A DNA stretch of 64,000 bases, from NCBI GenBank assembly GCA_963748545.1, contig CAVVJO010000015.1, positions 184,010-248,009 on the forward strand, in the 5' to 3' direction. Both the position numbers and the translations under genes were made by a program. The stretch comes from Roseiarcus sp963748545 (GTDB lineage: Bacteria > Pseudomonadota > Alphaproteobacteria > Rhizobiales > Beijerinckiaceae). The notes beneath the pieces were generated by a model. That model ran no database searches. It was given only the letters and a program-made list of their open reading frames with translations, and was not told the origin of the DNA. Shown here in pieces: positions 1 to 8,440 of the stretch (its first letter is position 1; the number at the start of each line of letters is the position of its first letter).

Positions 1-1363
1 CCCAGAACTTGGCGATCACCACCTGAACCTGGGCGGTGTCGAAATACCAGCCAAGCGCGCCCGCGACCAAAGCGCCGAGCACCGCGCCCAGCGCATAGAT
101 GCGCCAGACCTGCATCTTGGCGCGCTCGCCGCTCGCGATCCTGAACGCGTCGAAGCCGAGGTCGACGCCCGCGAAGCAGAGCGCGCCGATCGCAGCGGCG
201 GCAAGGAAGCGCGTCCCGCCGTCGTAGGCGGAGAGATTGACGACATAGGCGAGCGCGAGGCCCAGTCCGGCGACGACCCCGCGCACGGGGGCTCTCGGGT
301 CGCGATAGGCCGCTCTCAGCCGGCCGAAGAAGGGCGGAGTTCCGTCGGCGCTGCCGACGACGGTCATGGCGAGCGGAAAAAGGGCGGCGCCGAGCACAGG
401 GCCTGCGACCAGCGCAAAGGCGCGGAGAAAGCCGGTTACGCCGGGGATGCCGAGAACGAAGGCTGCGATCAGGATGAAGCCGATGAAGAGCGCGCCGTAG
501 ATCGCGCCCTTGACCGCCCCGCTGCGCCAATGGTCCCAGGCGGCCTCCCAGCGGGGCGGGCGCCCGGCGAGCCAGTCGAGGGTGACGCCGGTCATCAGGT
601 AGACGATCGCCCACAAGCCCGCCTGCGCCAGCGCCGCGCAAAGCGCCGAGAACACGATCGCGAGCAGCGGCTGGGTGACGAGCTGGGCCGCATTGGCGAC
701 CAGCGGCGTAAAGGCGGCGTAGGCGCTGCCGAAGCCGAACAGCGCCACCACGCGCAGCGAACGCGGCGGCCGGTTGAGGCTGACCGCGACGATCACGGCC
801 AGCATCGCCTCGCCGAGCAGCCAAAGCGTGAGCGCCCGCCCGATCGCGACCTGGATCGGGAACGGCGCGGGCCACCGCTGCGTGACGAACGCGCCGATCT
901 CCGCCATGTGCCAGTCGGCGCCGACGACGATCAGGATGTTGAACAGGTAGGGCACGACGATCAGGCTCAGCGCCTCGACGATCCTCAAGCCTCGGGAGCC
1001 GGCGACCAGCGCCATCGCGGACGCGCCCGCGTAGACGATCAGCCCGATCGCCGCCGAGGGCAGATTGAAGCGGAGGACGTCGAGCCACGGCCCCGGCAAC
1101 TGCCAAAATCCGAGCCCGTCGTTGCGCGCCAGCGCGAACAGCGCAAACACCGCGGCGTCGACCGCGACGAGCGCCTGGGAATAGGGCCGCTCGGCGATCG
1201 CCCAGCGCAGCAGCGCGAGCCCCCCGGCGCCGGCGATCGCCGCGGGGATCGCCTGTCGCTCCGCGACGGCGAGCCAAATGCCGGCCGCGACCAGGACGGC
1301 GCCGGCGATGACCGGCCAAACCTGGGCCGGCGGGCGCTGAGCGACAGCGGGCGTCGTGTCCAT
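1..1363 (-). CDS. Multi-pass integral membrane protein, 3' part beyond left edge
   Basis: Reading the minus strand from an ATG at 1363 gives an open frame that runs off the left edge, so about 454 residues are present and the C-terminus is missing. The protein starts MDTTPAVAQRPPAQ and is a chain of Ala/Leu/Val/Ile-rich helices, roughly ten or more membrane segments, separated by short Arg-containing loops such as NRPPRSLR and SGERAKMQ. I see no enzymatic motif and do not recognise the family. Codon use is GC-rich at third positions like its neighbours, and the long antisense frame on the plus strand at 530-1375 is low-complexity Arg/Asp/Gly and is its shadow. Likely a transporter or polysaccharide-related inner membrane protein, but this is a guess. 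Confidence 0.75.
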   Translation of the reverse strand, partial: MDTTPAVAQRPPAQVWPVIAGAVLVAAGIWLAVAERQAIPAAIAGAGGLALLRWAIAERPYSQALVAVDAAVFALFALARNDGLGFWQLPGPWLDVLRFNLPSAAIGLIVYAGASAMALVAGSRGLRIVEALSLIVVPYLFNILIVVGADWHMAEIGAFVTQRWPAPFPIQVAIGRALTLWLLGEAMLAVIVAVSLNRPPRSLRVVALFGFGSAYAAFTPLVANAAQLVTQPLLAIVFSALCAALAQAGLWAIVYLMTGVTLDWLAGRPPRWEAAWDHWRSGAVKGAIYGALFIGFILIAAFVLGIPGVTGFLRAFALVAGPVLGAALFPLAMTVVGSADGTPPFFGRLRAAYRDPRAPVRGVVAGLGLALAYVVNLSAYDGGTRFLAAAAIGALCFAGVDLGFDAFRIASGERAKMQVWRIYALGAVLGALVAGALGWYFDTAQVQVVIAKFW

Positions 1364-1470
1364 GTTTTCCGCTGACTCCCCTCTCCCCGCGTGGTTCATC
1401 CTTGCGGAAACACGTCCCGAGTCGCAAGTCCACGTTTGCAACCCGGCGCCGGGCGCGTCATAAGGCCGCT

Positions 1471-1722
1471 ATGTGTCGCAACCGAGTCCTTGCTTCCCGG
1501 CTCCGGGCGCTCGTTGCCGCCGCCCTGGCGCTCAGCGCCTTCGCAGTTGGCGCTGACGCCGCCGAGTTGCCCTCACAAGCCAAGAAGGCGAAGCCGCCGG
1601 AGGCCGAAAGCGCAAAAAAGTGCAACATCGGCGGGATCGTCGGGGTCGTCGGGGCCAATGGCGTCTGCGTGCGGCTGAGCGGCTCGATTTCGGCGAGCTT
1701 CGGCGTGGGGTCGTTCAAATAG
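1471..1722 (+). CDS. Small secreted porin-N-terminus-like protein
   Basis: This 83-residue protein starts MCRNRVLASRLRALVAA and has a clear Sec signal peptide ending near AVGADA-AE. The mature part has a Lys/Pro-rich linker and ends CNIGGIVGVVGANGVCVRLSG followed by SISASFGVGSFK. The Cys-x-Cys spacing and the VCVRLSG strand resemble the first conserved strand of rhizobial porins (PF02530), but the barrel is absent. I chose the ATG at 1471 because it puts the signal peptide at the N-terminus; an in-frame ATG at 1402 would add a basic 23-residue extension. It could be a short paralogue or a truncated porin; function unknown. Confidence 0.6.
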   Translation: MCRNRVLASRLRALVAAALALSAFAVGADAAELPSQAKKAKPPEAESAKKCNIGGIVGVVGANGVCVRLSGSISASFGVGSFK

Positions 1723-1771
1723 CGGCAAGGCGCGCCTTGCATCCGCTCCGCGCGCCGGATATTTCGCGGCC

Positions 1772-2236
1772 ATGGCCAAGTCCTCCAAGCCCGCCTTCGC
1801 CCATCTCGGCCAGGCGTCACGGGTTCCCGACGCGCCCGACGCCAAGACCCTCGATCGCGCGCCGAACCCGCACGCCGACACCGACTTCGTCACCCGCTTC
1901 GTCGCGCCCGAGTTCACCTCGATCTGTCCGATGACCGGACAGCCGGACTTCGCCCATCTCGTGATCGACTACGTTCCCGACAAATGGATCGTCGAGTCGA
2001 AGTCGCTGAAGCTCTACCTCGCGAGCTTCCGCAACCACGGCGCGTTCCACGAGGATTGCACGGTGCGGATCGGCAAGGACATCGCGGGGCTGCTGAAACC
2101 GCGCTGGCTGCGGATCGGCGGCTACTGGATGCCGCGCGGCGGCATTCCGATTGACGTGTTCTGGCAGACCGGCGCGCCGCCCAAGGGGATCTGGATCCCC
2201 GACCAGGGCGTCGCGCCCTACCGCGCGCGCGGGTAA
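1772..2236 (+). CDS. queF: NADPH-dependent 7-cyano-7-deazaguanine reductase QueF
   Basis: QueF reduces preQ0 to preQ1 with NADPH, the last step before queuosine precursor insertion into tRNA. The 154-residue length is the short unimodular type. The catalytic Cys52 sits in TSICPMTGQPDF with the conserved Asp59, and the QueF signature ESKSLKLY (residues 75-82) and FHED (92-95) follow. The ATG at 1772 gives an N-terminus of normal length. No other queuosine genes are in the window, so it stands alone. Confidence 0.93.
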   Translation: MAKSSKPAFAHLGQASRVPDAPDAKTLDRAPNPHADTDFVTRFVAPEFTSICPMTGQPDFAHLVIDYVPDKWIVESKSLKLYLASFRNHGAFHEDCTVRIGKDIAGLLKPRWLRIGGYWMPRGGIPIDVFWQTGAPPKGIWIPDQGVAPYRARG

Positions 2237-2335
2237 AGCGCGGCGCCCGGCGCCCGCCTGGGGAACCCGGAGTTTGGGGCGACGTTCTAGCGGCAGGCGC
2301 CGTTTCCGGCGTTGTCCTTCCCTGGAGTCGCCCCC

Positions 2336-2962
2336 ATGGACCGCCGTGTCCTCCTCACCTCCCTCGCAACTTTCGCCGCTGCGCCCCTCCTGATCCGCAC
2401 GGCCCTTGCTCAGAACGCCCCTGCCCCGGCCCCCGCATCCGCCGCCGGCCGCCCTCCGCAACTGTCGAGCGCCCGCGAGACCCATATCAAGGATACGATG
2501 ACGGTCGGCTCCTTGAGCCTGATGCTGAGCCGCATCGCTCAGCCCAAGGTCGGCACGCCGCGGCTCAAGCAGTTCATCGGGTTCGAGATCGCCGAGCAGG
2601 AGACGATCGCCTCGATTCTCAAGGCGATCCAGAACGGCGAGGCGCCGAACGGCGCGGTTCCCTCGCCGAGCGACGCCGAGGTCATGAAGACCCTCGACGC
2701 GGCCGGGCAGTCGGCGGTCGAAAAATTGCGCCACGCGAGCGGCGAGGCGCTCGACCGGGAGTACCTGCGCGCCGAGATCGAGGGCCACAACCGCCTGCTC
2801 GCGATCCAGGAAGCCTACCTCCGCGCGCCCGACAACCTCGACGAGACCAATGTCGCCAAGCTCGCCCAGGGCATGATCAAGGAGCACCTGGCGTTGCTCG
2901 GCGACATGGAGAGCGGCGGCGAACGCGCCGAGCGGTTGCACGGAACCAGCACGATGCACTGA
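2336..2962 (+). CDS. DUF4142 family exported protein
   Basis: A 208-residue protein with an N-terminal export signal (MDRRVLLTSLATFAAAPLLI, Tat-like twin Arg then hydrophobic stretch and an ALAQ cleavage site). The rest is helical and matches the DUF4142 ferritin-like fold: SLSLMLSRIAQPKV, then FIGFEIAEQETI, then a long Ala/Leu/Lys-rich helix and the final QGMIKEHLALLGDM helix. Family members are periplasmic and of unknown biochemical role. The ATG at 2336 has a GGAG about eight bases upstream, which favours it over the earlier in-frame ATG at 2312. Confidence 0.8.
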   Translation: MDRRVLLTSLATFAAAPLLIRTALAQNAPAPAPASAAGRPPQLSSARETHIKDTMTVGSLSLMLSRIAQPKVGTPRLKQFIGFEIAEQETIASILKAIQNGEAPNGAVPSPSDAEVMKTLDAAGQSAVEKLRHASGEALDREYLRAEIEGHNRLLAIQEAYLRAPDNLDETNVAKLAQGMIKEHLALLGDMESGGERAERLHGTSTMH

Positions 2963-3208
2963 GACCCGCTCGTCACCAATCCCATAGCCCGAAGCGAGAC
3001 GCCGCGTCTCGCTCCGGCGATGCGCCGCCGGCGGCCGTCCGGATGCAGGGGGGCCGCAGAGTGAATCGCGCGCGCGTGGCAACACTGTGAATTCATTGAA
3101 GAAATTTAACGCGTAGGGCAAGCGCCGGAAACATAGGACCCCGTATCTTTGCTCATCGGATGACCGCGGGTCGCGTGGTCTTCACAAGGCAAGAGGATTG
3201 GAAAGGCC

Positions 3209-4732
3209 ATGTTCGAAAATCACCGTTTCGAGCGCTCGTCGCTCCGCAATCGCGTCTTCGCTTCCGCCGCGGCTCTTGCGCTGGTCACGGCCGGCGCCGT
3301 TGGAGAGAGCGCGCTCGCGCCGCGCTCCATGGCCGCCCCCGTGTCCACCGCCGGCCTTGGGACCGCGGCCCTCGGCCCGGAAGGCATGCCCTCGTTCGCG
3401 CCCCTCATCGATCGCGTCAAACCGGCCGTCGTTTCGGTCAAGGTGAAATTCGTCGGCGACAACAATCACATCGACGCCGACGCGCAAGGCGGCTGGGGCC
3501 AGCGGTTTGGGACTCTGCCGCCCGAGATCCAGAAGTTCTTCCGACAGTTCGGACAAGAGGACGGCGCCCCCGCCAATCCGCGGTCGGTCGTGTGGGGCGA
3601 GGGTTCGGGCTTCTTCATCTCGTCCGACGGCTACATCGTCACCAACAACCACGTCGTACAGGACGCCAAGTCCGTCACCGTGACGATGGACGACGGCCGG
3701 GTCCTCGACGCGAAGGTCATCGGGACCGACCCGAAGACGGACGTCGCCGTACTGAAGGTCAAGCAGGCGGGCGACTACCCCTATGTATCGTTCGCCAAGG
3801 ATGCGCCGAGAATCGGCGACTGGGTCGTCGCGATCGGCAATCCTTACGGCTTGGGGGGCACCGTGACGGCGGGAATCCTGTCGGCTAAGGGCCGGGACAT
3901 CGGCGATGGGCCCTATGACCGTTTCCTCCAGATCGACGCGCCGATCAACAAGGGCAACTCGGGCGGCCCGACCTTCAACGAGGAAGGCCAGGTCGTGGGC
4001 GTGAACACGGCGATCTATTCACCCTCCGGCGGCAGCGTCGGGATCGGCTTCGCGATTCCCTCCGGCACGGTCGAGCACGTCGTAGCGGCGCTCGAGCATG
4101 GCGGGGTGGTCCAGCGCGGCTACCTCGGGGTGAAAATCCAGGCGGTCGGCCCGGATATCGCTCAGGCGCTCGAACTCAAAGACGCGACCGGGGCGATCGT
4201 CGACCAGACGATGCCGGGAACCCCAGCCGCTACCTCGGGACTGCAGACCGGCGACGTGATCACCAAGGTGAACGGACAGGAAATCAAGGACGCGGGCGAT
4301 CTCACCCGCACGATCGGCCTGATGAACCCGGGCGACAAGGTCGACCTCACCGTCGAACGCAGCGGCGCCGAGAAGACGATCGACGTCACGCTCGCGTCTC
4401 AGAAAGCCGAGGCGACAGCGAGCGAGACGACGCCCACTCCGGCGGTCGGCCCCGAACTCGGCCTTCAGCTCGCCCCGGCGCGCGAGGTCGAGGGCGCCGG
4501 CCAGAACGGCGTCGCGATTGTGGGCGTCGATCCGAGCGGCGCCGCCGCAGAAAAGGGCCTGTCGACCGGCGACGTCATTCTCGACGTGGCGGGCAAGCCG
4601 GTCTCGAGCCTGGACGACGTGAAATCCGGGATCGCCTCGGCTCAGCATGACGGCAAGTCCGCCGTGCTGATGCGGATCAAGACGGCGAACGGAGACCGGT
4701 TCGTGGCCTTCTCGGTCCCGAAGGCGGGCTAA
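3209..4732 (+). CDS. Periplasmic serine protease/chaperone of the DegP/HtrA family
   Basis: A Do-like protease of 507 residues that degrades or refolds damaged envelope proteins. After a basic start and hydrophobic signal/anchor (residues 15-45) comes the trypsin-like domain with the catalytic triad His148 (VTNNHVV), Asp178 (KTDVAVLK) and Ser251 (GNSGGP). Two PDZ domains follow, around residues 300-395 (RGYLGVKIQ, GDVITKVNG) and 420-500 (STGDVILDVAGKPV). This one-protease, two-PDZ order is standard for DegP/DegQ/MucD. The start at 3209 is followed directly by the basic signal region; no partner gene is nearby. Confidence 0.93.
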   Translation: MFENHRFERSSLRNRVFASAAALALVTAGAVGESALAPRSMAAPVSTAGLGTAALGPEGMPSFAPLIDRVKPAVVSVKVKFVGDNNHIDADAQGGWGQRFGTLPPEIQKFFRQFGQEDGAPANPRSVVWGEGSGFFISSDGYIVTNNHVVQDAKSVTVTMDDGRVLDAKVIGTDPKTDVAVLKVKQAGDYPYVSFAKDAPRIGDWVVAIGNPYGLGGTVTAGILSAKGRDIGDGPYDRFLQIDAPINKGNSGGPTFNEEGQVVGVNTAIYSPSGGSVGIGFAIPSGTVEHVVAALEHGGVVQRGYLGVKIQAVGPDIAQALELKDATGAIVDQTMPGTPAATSGLQTGDVITKVNGQEIKDAGDLTRTIGLMNPGDKVDLTVERSGAEKTIDVTLASQKAEATASETTPTPAVGPELGLQLAPAREVEGAGQNGVAIVGVDPSGAAAEKGLSTGDVILDVAGKPVSSLDDVKSGIASAQHDGKSAVLMRIKTANGDRFVAFSVPKAG

Positions 4733-4745
4733 AGCGTCGAGCGCC

Positions 4746-5639
4746 CTACGCCGCCCGCTGCGCCCTGAGCGCCGCCTTCACCGGCCGCAGCAGCCGCTCG
4801 GCCGGGTTGGGCTTCTTCGGCGGCGCCATCCGGGCGAGCGCATAGACGCGGTCGCGCAGGTGGTCGGCCAGCGCCTGCCGGTCCTTGATCGCGGCCAGCT
4901 CCGCATAGGGGATCGGCGCGCCGATCATCACCGGAAGCGCCGTTCCGATCCGCGACCGCACCTCGTGGAAGATCAGCGAAATGCGCAGGGTGTAGCTGAC
5001 GTGGCTGGCGATCTGGAAGAGCCGGCTGTTCTGGCCGGAGAACCAGACCGGCACGACCGTCGCCTTCGACCGCTGGACGAGCTGGGAGACGAACGGCTGC
5101 CAGCGCCAGTCCACCGCGGGCTTGAGGCCGAGCTTGTCGGGCGCGGTCGAAACCGCGCCGGCCGGAAACACCACGACCACGCCGCCCTTTTCGAGCTTCT
5201 CACGCGCGGCGGCGCGGGTGGCGAGGTTGGTTTTCAGCGCCTCTTCGGTCTCGCTGAAGTCGACCGGCAGGATGAAGCCGTTGACCTCCGGGGCCCGCAT
5301 CAAGACGGCGTTGGTCAGAACGACGAAGTCGCTCCGCACTTTAGCGATCAGCCACGAGATCACGATCCCGTCGAGCACCCCGTAGGGATGGTTCGCCACC
5401 ACGATCACCGGCCCGGTCTTGGGGATCTGCGCCAGCGCCTCCGAGTTGTAGCGGACATCGAGCGCGAGCTTGCGCACAACGGCCTGAAAGAAACTCTCGT
5501 TCGGGCGGGGATGGCGCTGGTTGTCGAGATACATCTTCTTCAGCCGCGGCTGCCCGGTCGCGGTTTCGACGAGCCGGATCACGCCGCGCTTGAGCGGCGG
5601 GTCGCTCGCAGTCGCGTAGCTGAAGAGGTACTTGTCCAT
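4746..5639 (-). CDS. Lysophospholipid acyltransferase family protein
   Basis: A 297-residue acyltransferase, probably peripheral at the inner membrane, acylating a lysophospholipid or ornithine-lipid type acceptor. The acceptor motif is NHPYGVLDG (the NHPxG..DG variant of the PlsC HX4D motif seen in OlsA/hemolysin-like LPLATs). A second block, VVVFPAGAVST, corresponds to the FPEG-type motif, and PVWFSGQNS follows. The gene faces degP tail to tail with only 13 bases between them. The exact acyl acceptor cannot be told from sequence. Confidence 0.82.
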   Translation of the reverse strand: MDKYLFSYATASDPPLKRGVIRLVETATGQPRLKKMYLDNQRHPRPNESFFQAVVRKLALDVRYNSEALAQIPKTGPVIVVANHPYGVLDGIVISWLIAKVRSDFVVLTNAVLMRAPEVNGFILPVDFSETEEALKTNLATRAAAREKLEKGGVVVVFPAGAVSTAPDKLGLKPAVDWRWQPFVSQLVQRSKATVVPVWFSGQNSRLFQIASHVSYTLRISLIFHEVRSRIGTALPVMIGAPIPYAELAAIKDRQALADHLRDRVYALARMAPPKKPNPAERLLRPVKAALRAQRAA

Positions 5640-5708
5640 GGCGCTGTGATGTTACGACCCGGTGTCCGATTTATCTCTGCCACGCGACTGGCGTATGACA
5701 AGTGTTTT

Positions 5709-6566
5709 TTACATTTGCGTCGCGCGGCCTTTGGTCACGCGATCGTAGGCCTGCAACTCGGCGACCAGCGCCTCGAAGTCCTTGAGCGGCACCATGTTCG
5801 GGCCGTCTGAGGGCGCGTGGTCGGGATCGGGATGGGTTTCGATGAACAGGCCCGCGACCCCGACGGCCACCGCCGCGCGCGCCAGGACCGGCACGAACTC
5901 CCGCTGCCCTCCGGACGAAGAACCCCGTCCGCCCGGCTGCTGCACCGAATGGGTGGCGTCGAAGATCACTGGCGCGCCGGTCTCGCGCGCCATGATCGGC
6001 AAGGCGCGCATATCGACGACCAGGGTGTTGTAGCCGAAGCTGACGCCCCGCTCGGTGACCAGCACATCGCCCGCGCCGGCGTCGTCGAGCTTCGCCACCA
6101 CGTTCTTCATGTCCCAGGGGGCGAGAAACTGCCCCTTCTTCACGTTGACCGCCCGACCCGTGCGCGCCGCCGCGATCAGGAGATCGGTCTGGCGGCAGAG
6201 GAAGGCGGGGATTTGCAGCGCGTCCACGACCTCGGCCACCGGCGCGCATTGGGAACTCTCGTGCACGTCGGTGATGACCGGCAAGCCGAGGCCATCGCGA
6301 ATCTCGGCGAACACCGGCAGCGCCGCCGCGAGCCCGAGCCCCCGCGCGCCTGAGCCTGAGGTCCGGTTCGCCTTGTCGAACGACGTCTTGTAGACGAGCC
6401 CGATCTCCAGCCGCGCGGCGATCTCTTTCAGCGCCTGAGCGGTTTCGAGCGCATGGGCGCGGCTCTCCATTTGGCAGGGCCCGGCGATCAGCGCGAGCGG
6501 CAGGCTCATGCCGAATTTCGCCGCGAGCGGACCGCGGCCGATCTGAACGATGGCGTTGTTGCGCAA
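5709..6566 (-). CDS. kdsA: 3-deoxy-8-phosphooctulonate synthase (KDO8P synthase)
   Basis: KdsA condenses arabinose 5-phosphate with phosphoenolpyruvate to make KDO 8-phosphate for lipopolysaccharide core. Visible hallmarks are LIAGPCQMES, KTSFDKANRTS, CRQTDLLIAAA, VNVKKGQFLAPWDM, DATHSVQQPGG and FIETHPDPD. The Cys in LIAGPC together with the later His, Glu and DGPNM Asp marks the metal-dependent class. The frame is open up to a TTG at 6626, which would give a basic extension; I prefer the TTG at 6566 (285 residues), preceded by AAGGA, because it matches the family's usual length. No other kds or lpx genes are adjacent. Confidence 0.93.
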   Translation of the reverse strand: MRNNAIVQIGRGPLAAKFGMSLPLALIAGPCQMESRAHALETAQALKEIAARLEIGLVYKTSFDKANRTSGSGARGLGLAAALPVFAEIRDGLGLPVITDVHESSQCAPVAEVVDALQIPAFLCRQTDLLIAAARTGRAVNVKKGQFLAPWDMKNVVAKLDDAGAGDVLVTERGVSFGYNTLVVDMRALPIMARETGAPVIFDATHSVQQPGGRGSSSGGQREFVPVLARAAVAVGVAGLFIETHPDPDHAPSDGPNMVPLKDFEALVAELQAYDRVTKGRATQM

Positions 6567-6861
6567 GGGTTTTCGCGTCCTTCGTGGTGGCACGCGCTCT
6601 TTGGGCCACGGGCCGCGCGTTGGCAAGGGAAGACTTCGGATGTCGGTCCCCGCCTGCCTGACGAGCGCGCCCGACCGGATCCGCGATTCCTGCTGAGGCT
6701 TGGTTCAGGGGAGGCTTGGCTTCAGGGACGGAGGGGCGTCAACGGAGGGGTCCGCGCCGACCCGCCCGAGGGGCGTTCGTTGCTCGGGAACCAGGAGCCT
6801 GATACTGCGTCGACGGCGCTGCAAACCCTGCCCAAACACCAGAAACCGGACTGAGTGGAAA

Positions 6862-8370
6862 ATGGGACTCTCTTTCCATCGCCTGACCTTCCTCAGCGCG
6901 GCGATGGCCGGATTTGTGGCGGCAAGTCTGTTCGCCGGCGCGCTGGCGAAGGACGTCACGGCCCGTGACCGCACCGAACTTGGCGCCGTTCCGGCGTTCC
7001 ACCCCGAACTCGGCTTGGGCGCCCTCCAGGGCTATCTGGACCCGAAGGCGCTCCCGAACAGCCTCGCCCTGGTTCCGCCGCCCCCGGTCATCGGCTCGGA
7101 CGCCTTCGCTCACGACGAGGAGGTCGCCCGCGCGACCTTCGGCCTGCGCGGCACGCCGCGGTTCGCCCTGGCGGTCTCCGACTTCGACCTGAGGCTTCCG
7201 AAGCTGACGGACGATTTCTCCTGCGCCCTGAACGCTGAGGTCACGGAGGCGAACGCCCCGTACCTGACGACGCTCTTGCGCCGGTCCTTCAGCGACCTCG
7301 CCCTCTCGACCTACAGGGCGAAGAACGCCTACCTGCGCAAGCGGCCCTTCCAGCAGAACCAGGCGCCGATGGGCCTCCCCGAATACCGGGACAAACTGGA
7401 GAAGGACCCCTCCTATCCGTCGGGCCATACCGCCATCGGCTGGGGATTCGCGCTGATCCTGAGCGAGCTAGCGCCGGATCGCGCCGACGACCTCCTGGCC
7501 CGAGGCCGGGCCTTCGGCGAAAGCCGAATGGTCGTCAACCATCACTGGTACAGCGACGTCGTCTGGGGGCGGGTCGTCGGCGCGGCGACGGTGGCGCGGC
7601 TGCACGCCGATCCGACTTTCCGCGCGGACATGGACGCGGCGCGTGACGAACTCGCCACCCTCCGCGCCATAGGCGCGCCGCCGAAGGGCGATTGCGCAGA
7701 GGAGGCCAAAGCCATGGCCATGGGCTATCAGGCGAGCCAGGTCACCGCCATCGACGTCCTCCTCGAGCCGGACGCGACCATGCTTCACCGCTCGGCGGAG
7801 AACAACGCCAGGCTGCTGAAACTCTTCCCCAAGGGCTTCCCGCTCGACGCGACCCACAACCCGCACCTCACGCTGATCCAGCGCTTCGTCCGCACCGACG
7901 ATCTCGACAAGATCTACACTGCGCTCGATGAGGTCCTCGCCGGGGCGGACGTCGCCGCCATGAAGCTGGAAGCCTTCAAGTACGATTACCTCCCGATCAA
8001 CGACATCGGCGTCGCCGGCATCGTGGCGAAGCCGACGCCGGAACTGGTCAAGCTGCAAGCCGACCTGATCGCCGCCGTGGCCCCGTTCACTGTGGAGACC
8101 GGAGGTTCGGCCGCGTTCGTCACAACGCCCGACGACCCGGTCATCGAGCCGGCGCTGATCGACTACGTGTCGACGTTCGTCCAGAAGAATTCCGGCGAGC
8201 ATTTCAACCCGCACGTCACGACCGGCGTCGCGCTCAAGAGCGACCTCGACCAGATGCTGGCCGAGCCGTTCGAGGCGTTCACCTTCTCGCCCGCCGGCGC
8301 GGCCGTCTATCAACTCGGCCAATTCGGCACGGCTGCAAAGAAGCTCAAGGAACTCGACACGAAGCCGTGA
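6862..8370 (+). CDS. Secreted PAP2 acid phosphatase fused to a 2H phosphoesterase domain
   Basis: A 502-residue exported protein. After a signal peptide (residues 1-29) the N-terminal half is a class A non-specific acid phosphatase: the KX6RP (KNAYLRKRP), PSGH (YPSGHTAIGW) and SRX5HX3D (SRMVVNHHWYSD) motifs are all complete. The C-terminal half, from about residue 290, has two HxT motifs, HNPHLTL and FNPHVTT, spaced about 120 residues apart, as in 2H phosphodiesterases/2'-5' RNA ligase-like proteins. The ATG at 6862 sits at the signal peptide; the longer frame from 6700 adds 54 residues with no protein-like character. It likely acts periplasmically on phosphoesters next to the Na/Pi transporter gene. 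Confidence 0.85.
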   Translation: MGLSFHRLTFLSAAMAGFVAASLFAGALAKDVTARDRTELGAVPAFHPELGLGALQGYLDPKALPNSLALVPPPPVIGSDAFAHDEEVARATFGLRGTPRFALAVSDFDLRLPKLTDDFSCALNAEVTEANAPYLTTLLRRSFSDLALSTYRAKNAYLRKRPFQQNQAPMGLPEYRDKLEKDPSYPSGHTAIGWGFALILSELAPDRADDLLARGRAFGESRMVVNHHWYSDVVWGRVVGAATVARLHADPTFRADMDAARDELATLRAIGAPPKGDCAEEAKAMAMGYQASQVTAIDVLLEPDATMLHRSAENNARLLKLFPKGFPLDATHNPHLTLIQRFVRTDDLDKIYTALDEVLAGADVAAMKLEAFKYDYLPINDIGVAGIVAKPTPELVKLQADLIAAVAPFTVETGGSAAFVTTPDDPVIEPALIDYVSTFVQKNSGEHFNPHVTTGVALKSDLDQMLAEPFEAFTFSPAGAAVYQLGQFGTAAKKLKELDTKP

Positions 8371-8440
8371 GTTTGCGGGCCGCTCGAGACGCCTGTCCCC
8401 TCGAGCGGCTTGCGGAGATCATCGGCCGGGGGCGGCGGTC

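Noticed and set aside
530..1375. 281-codon plus-strand frame
   Set aside because: Charged low-complexity sequence opposite a convincing membrane protein read on the minus strand.
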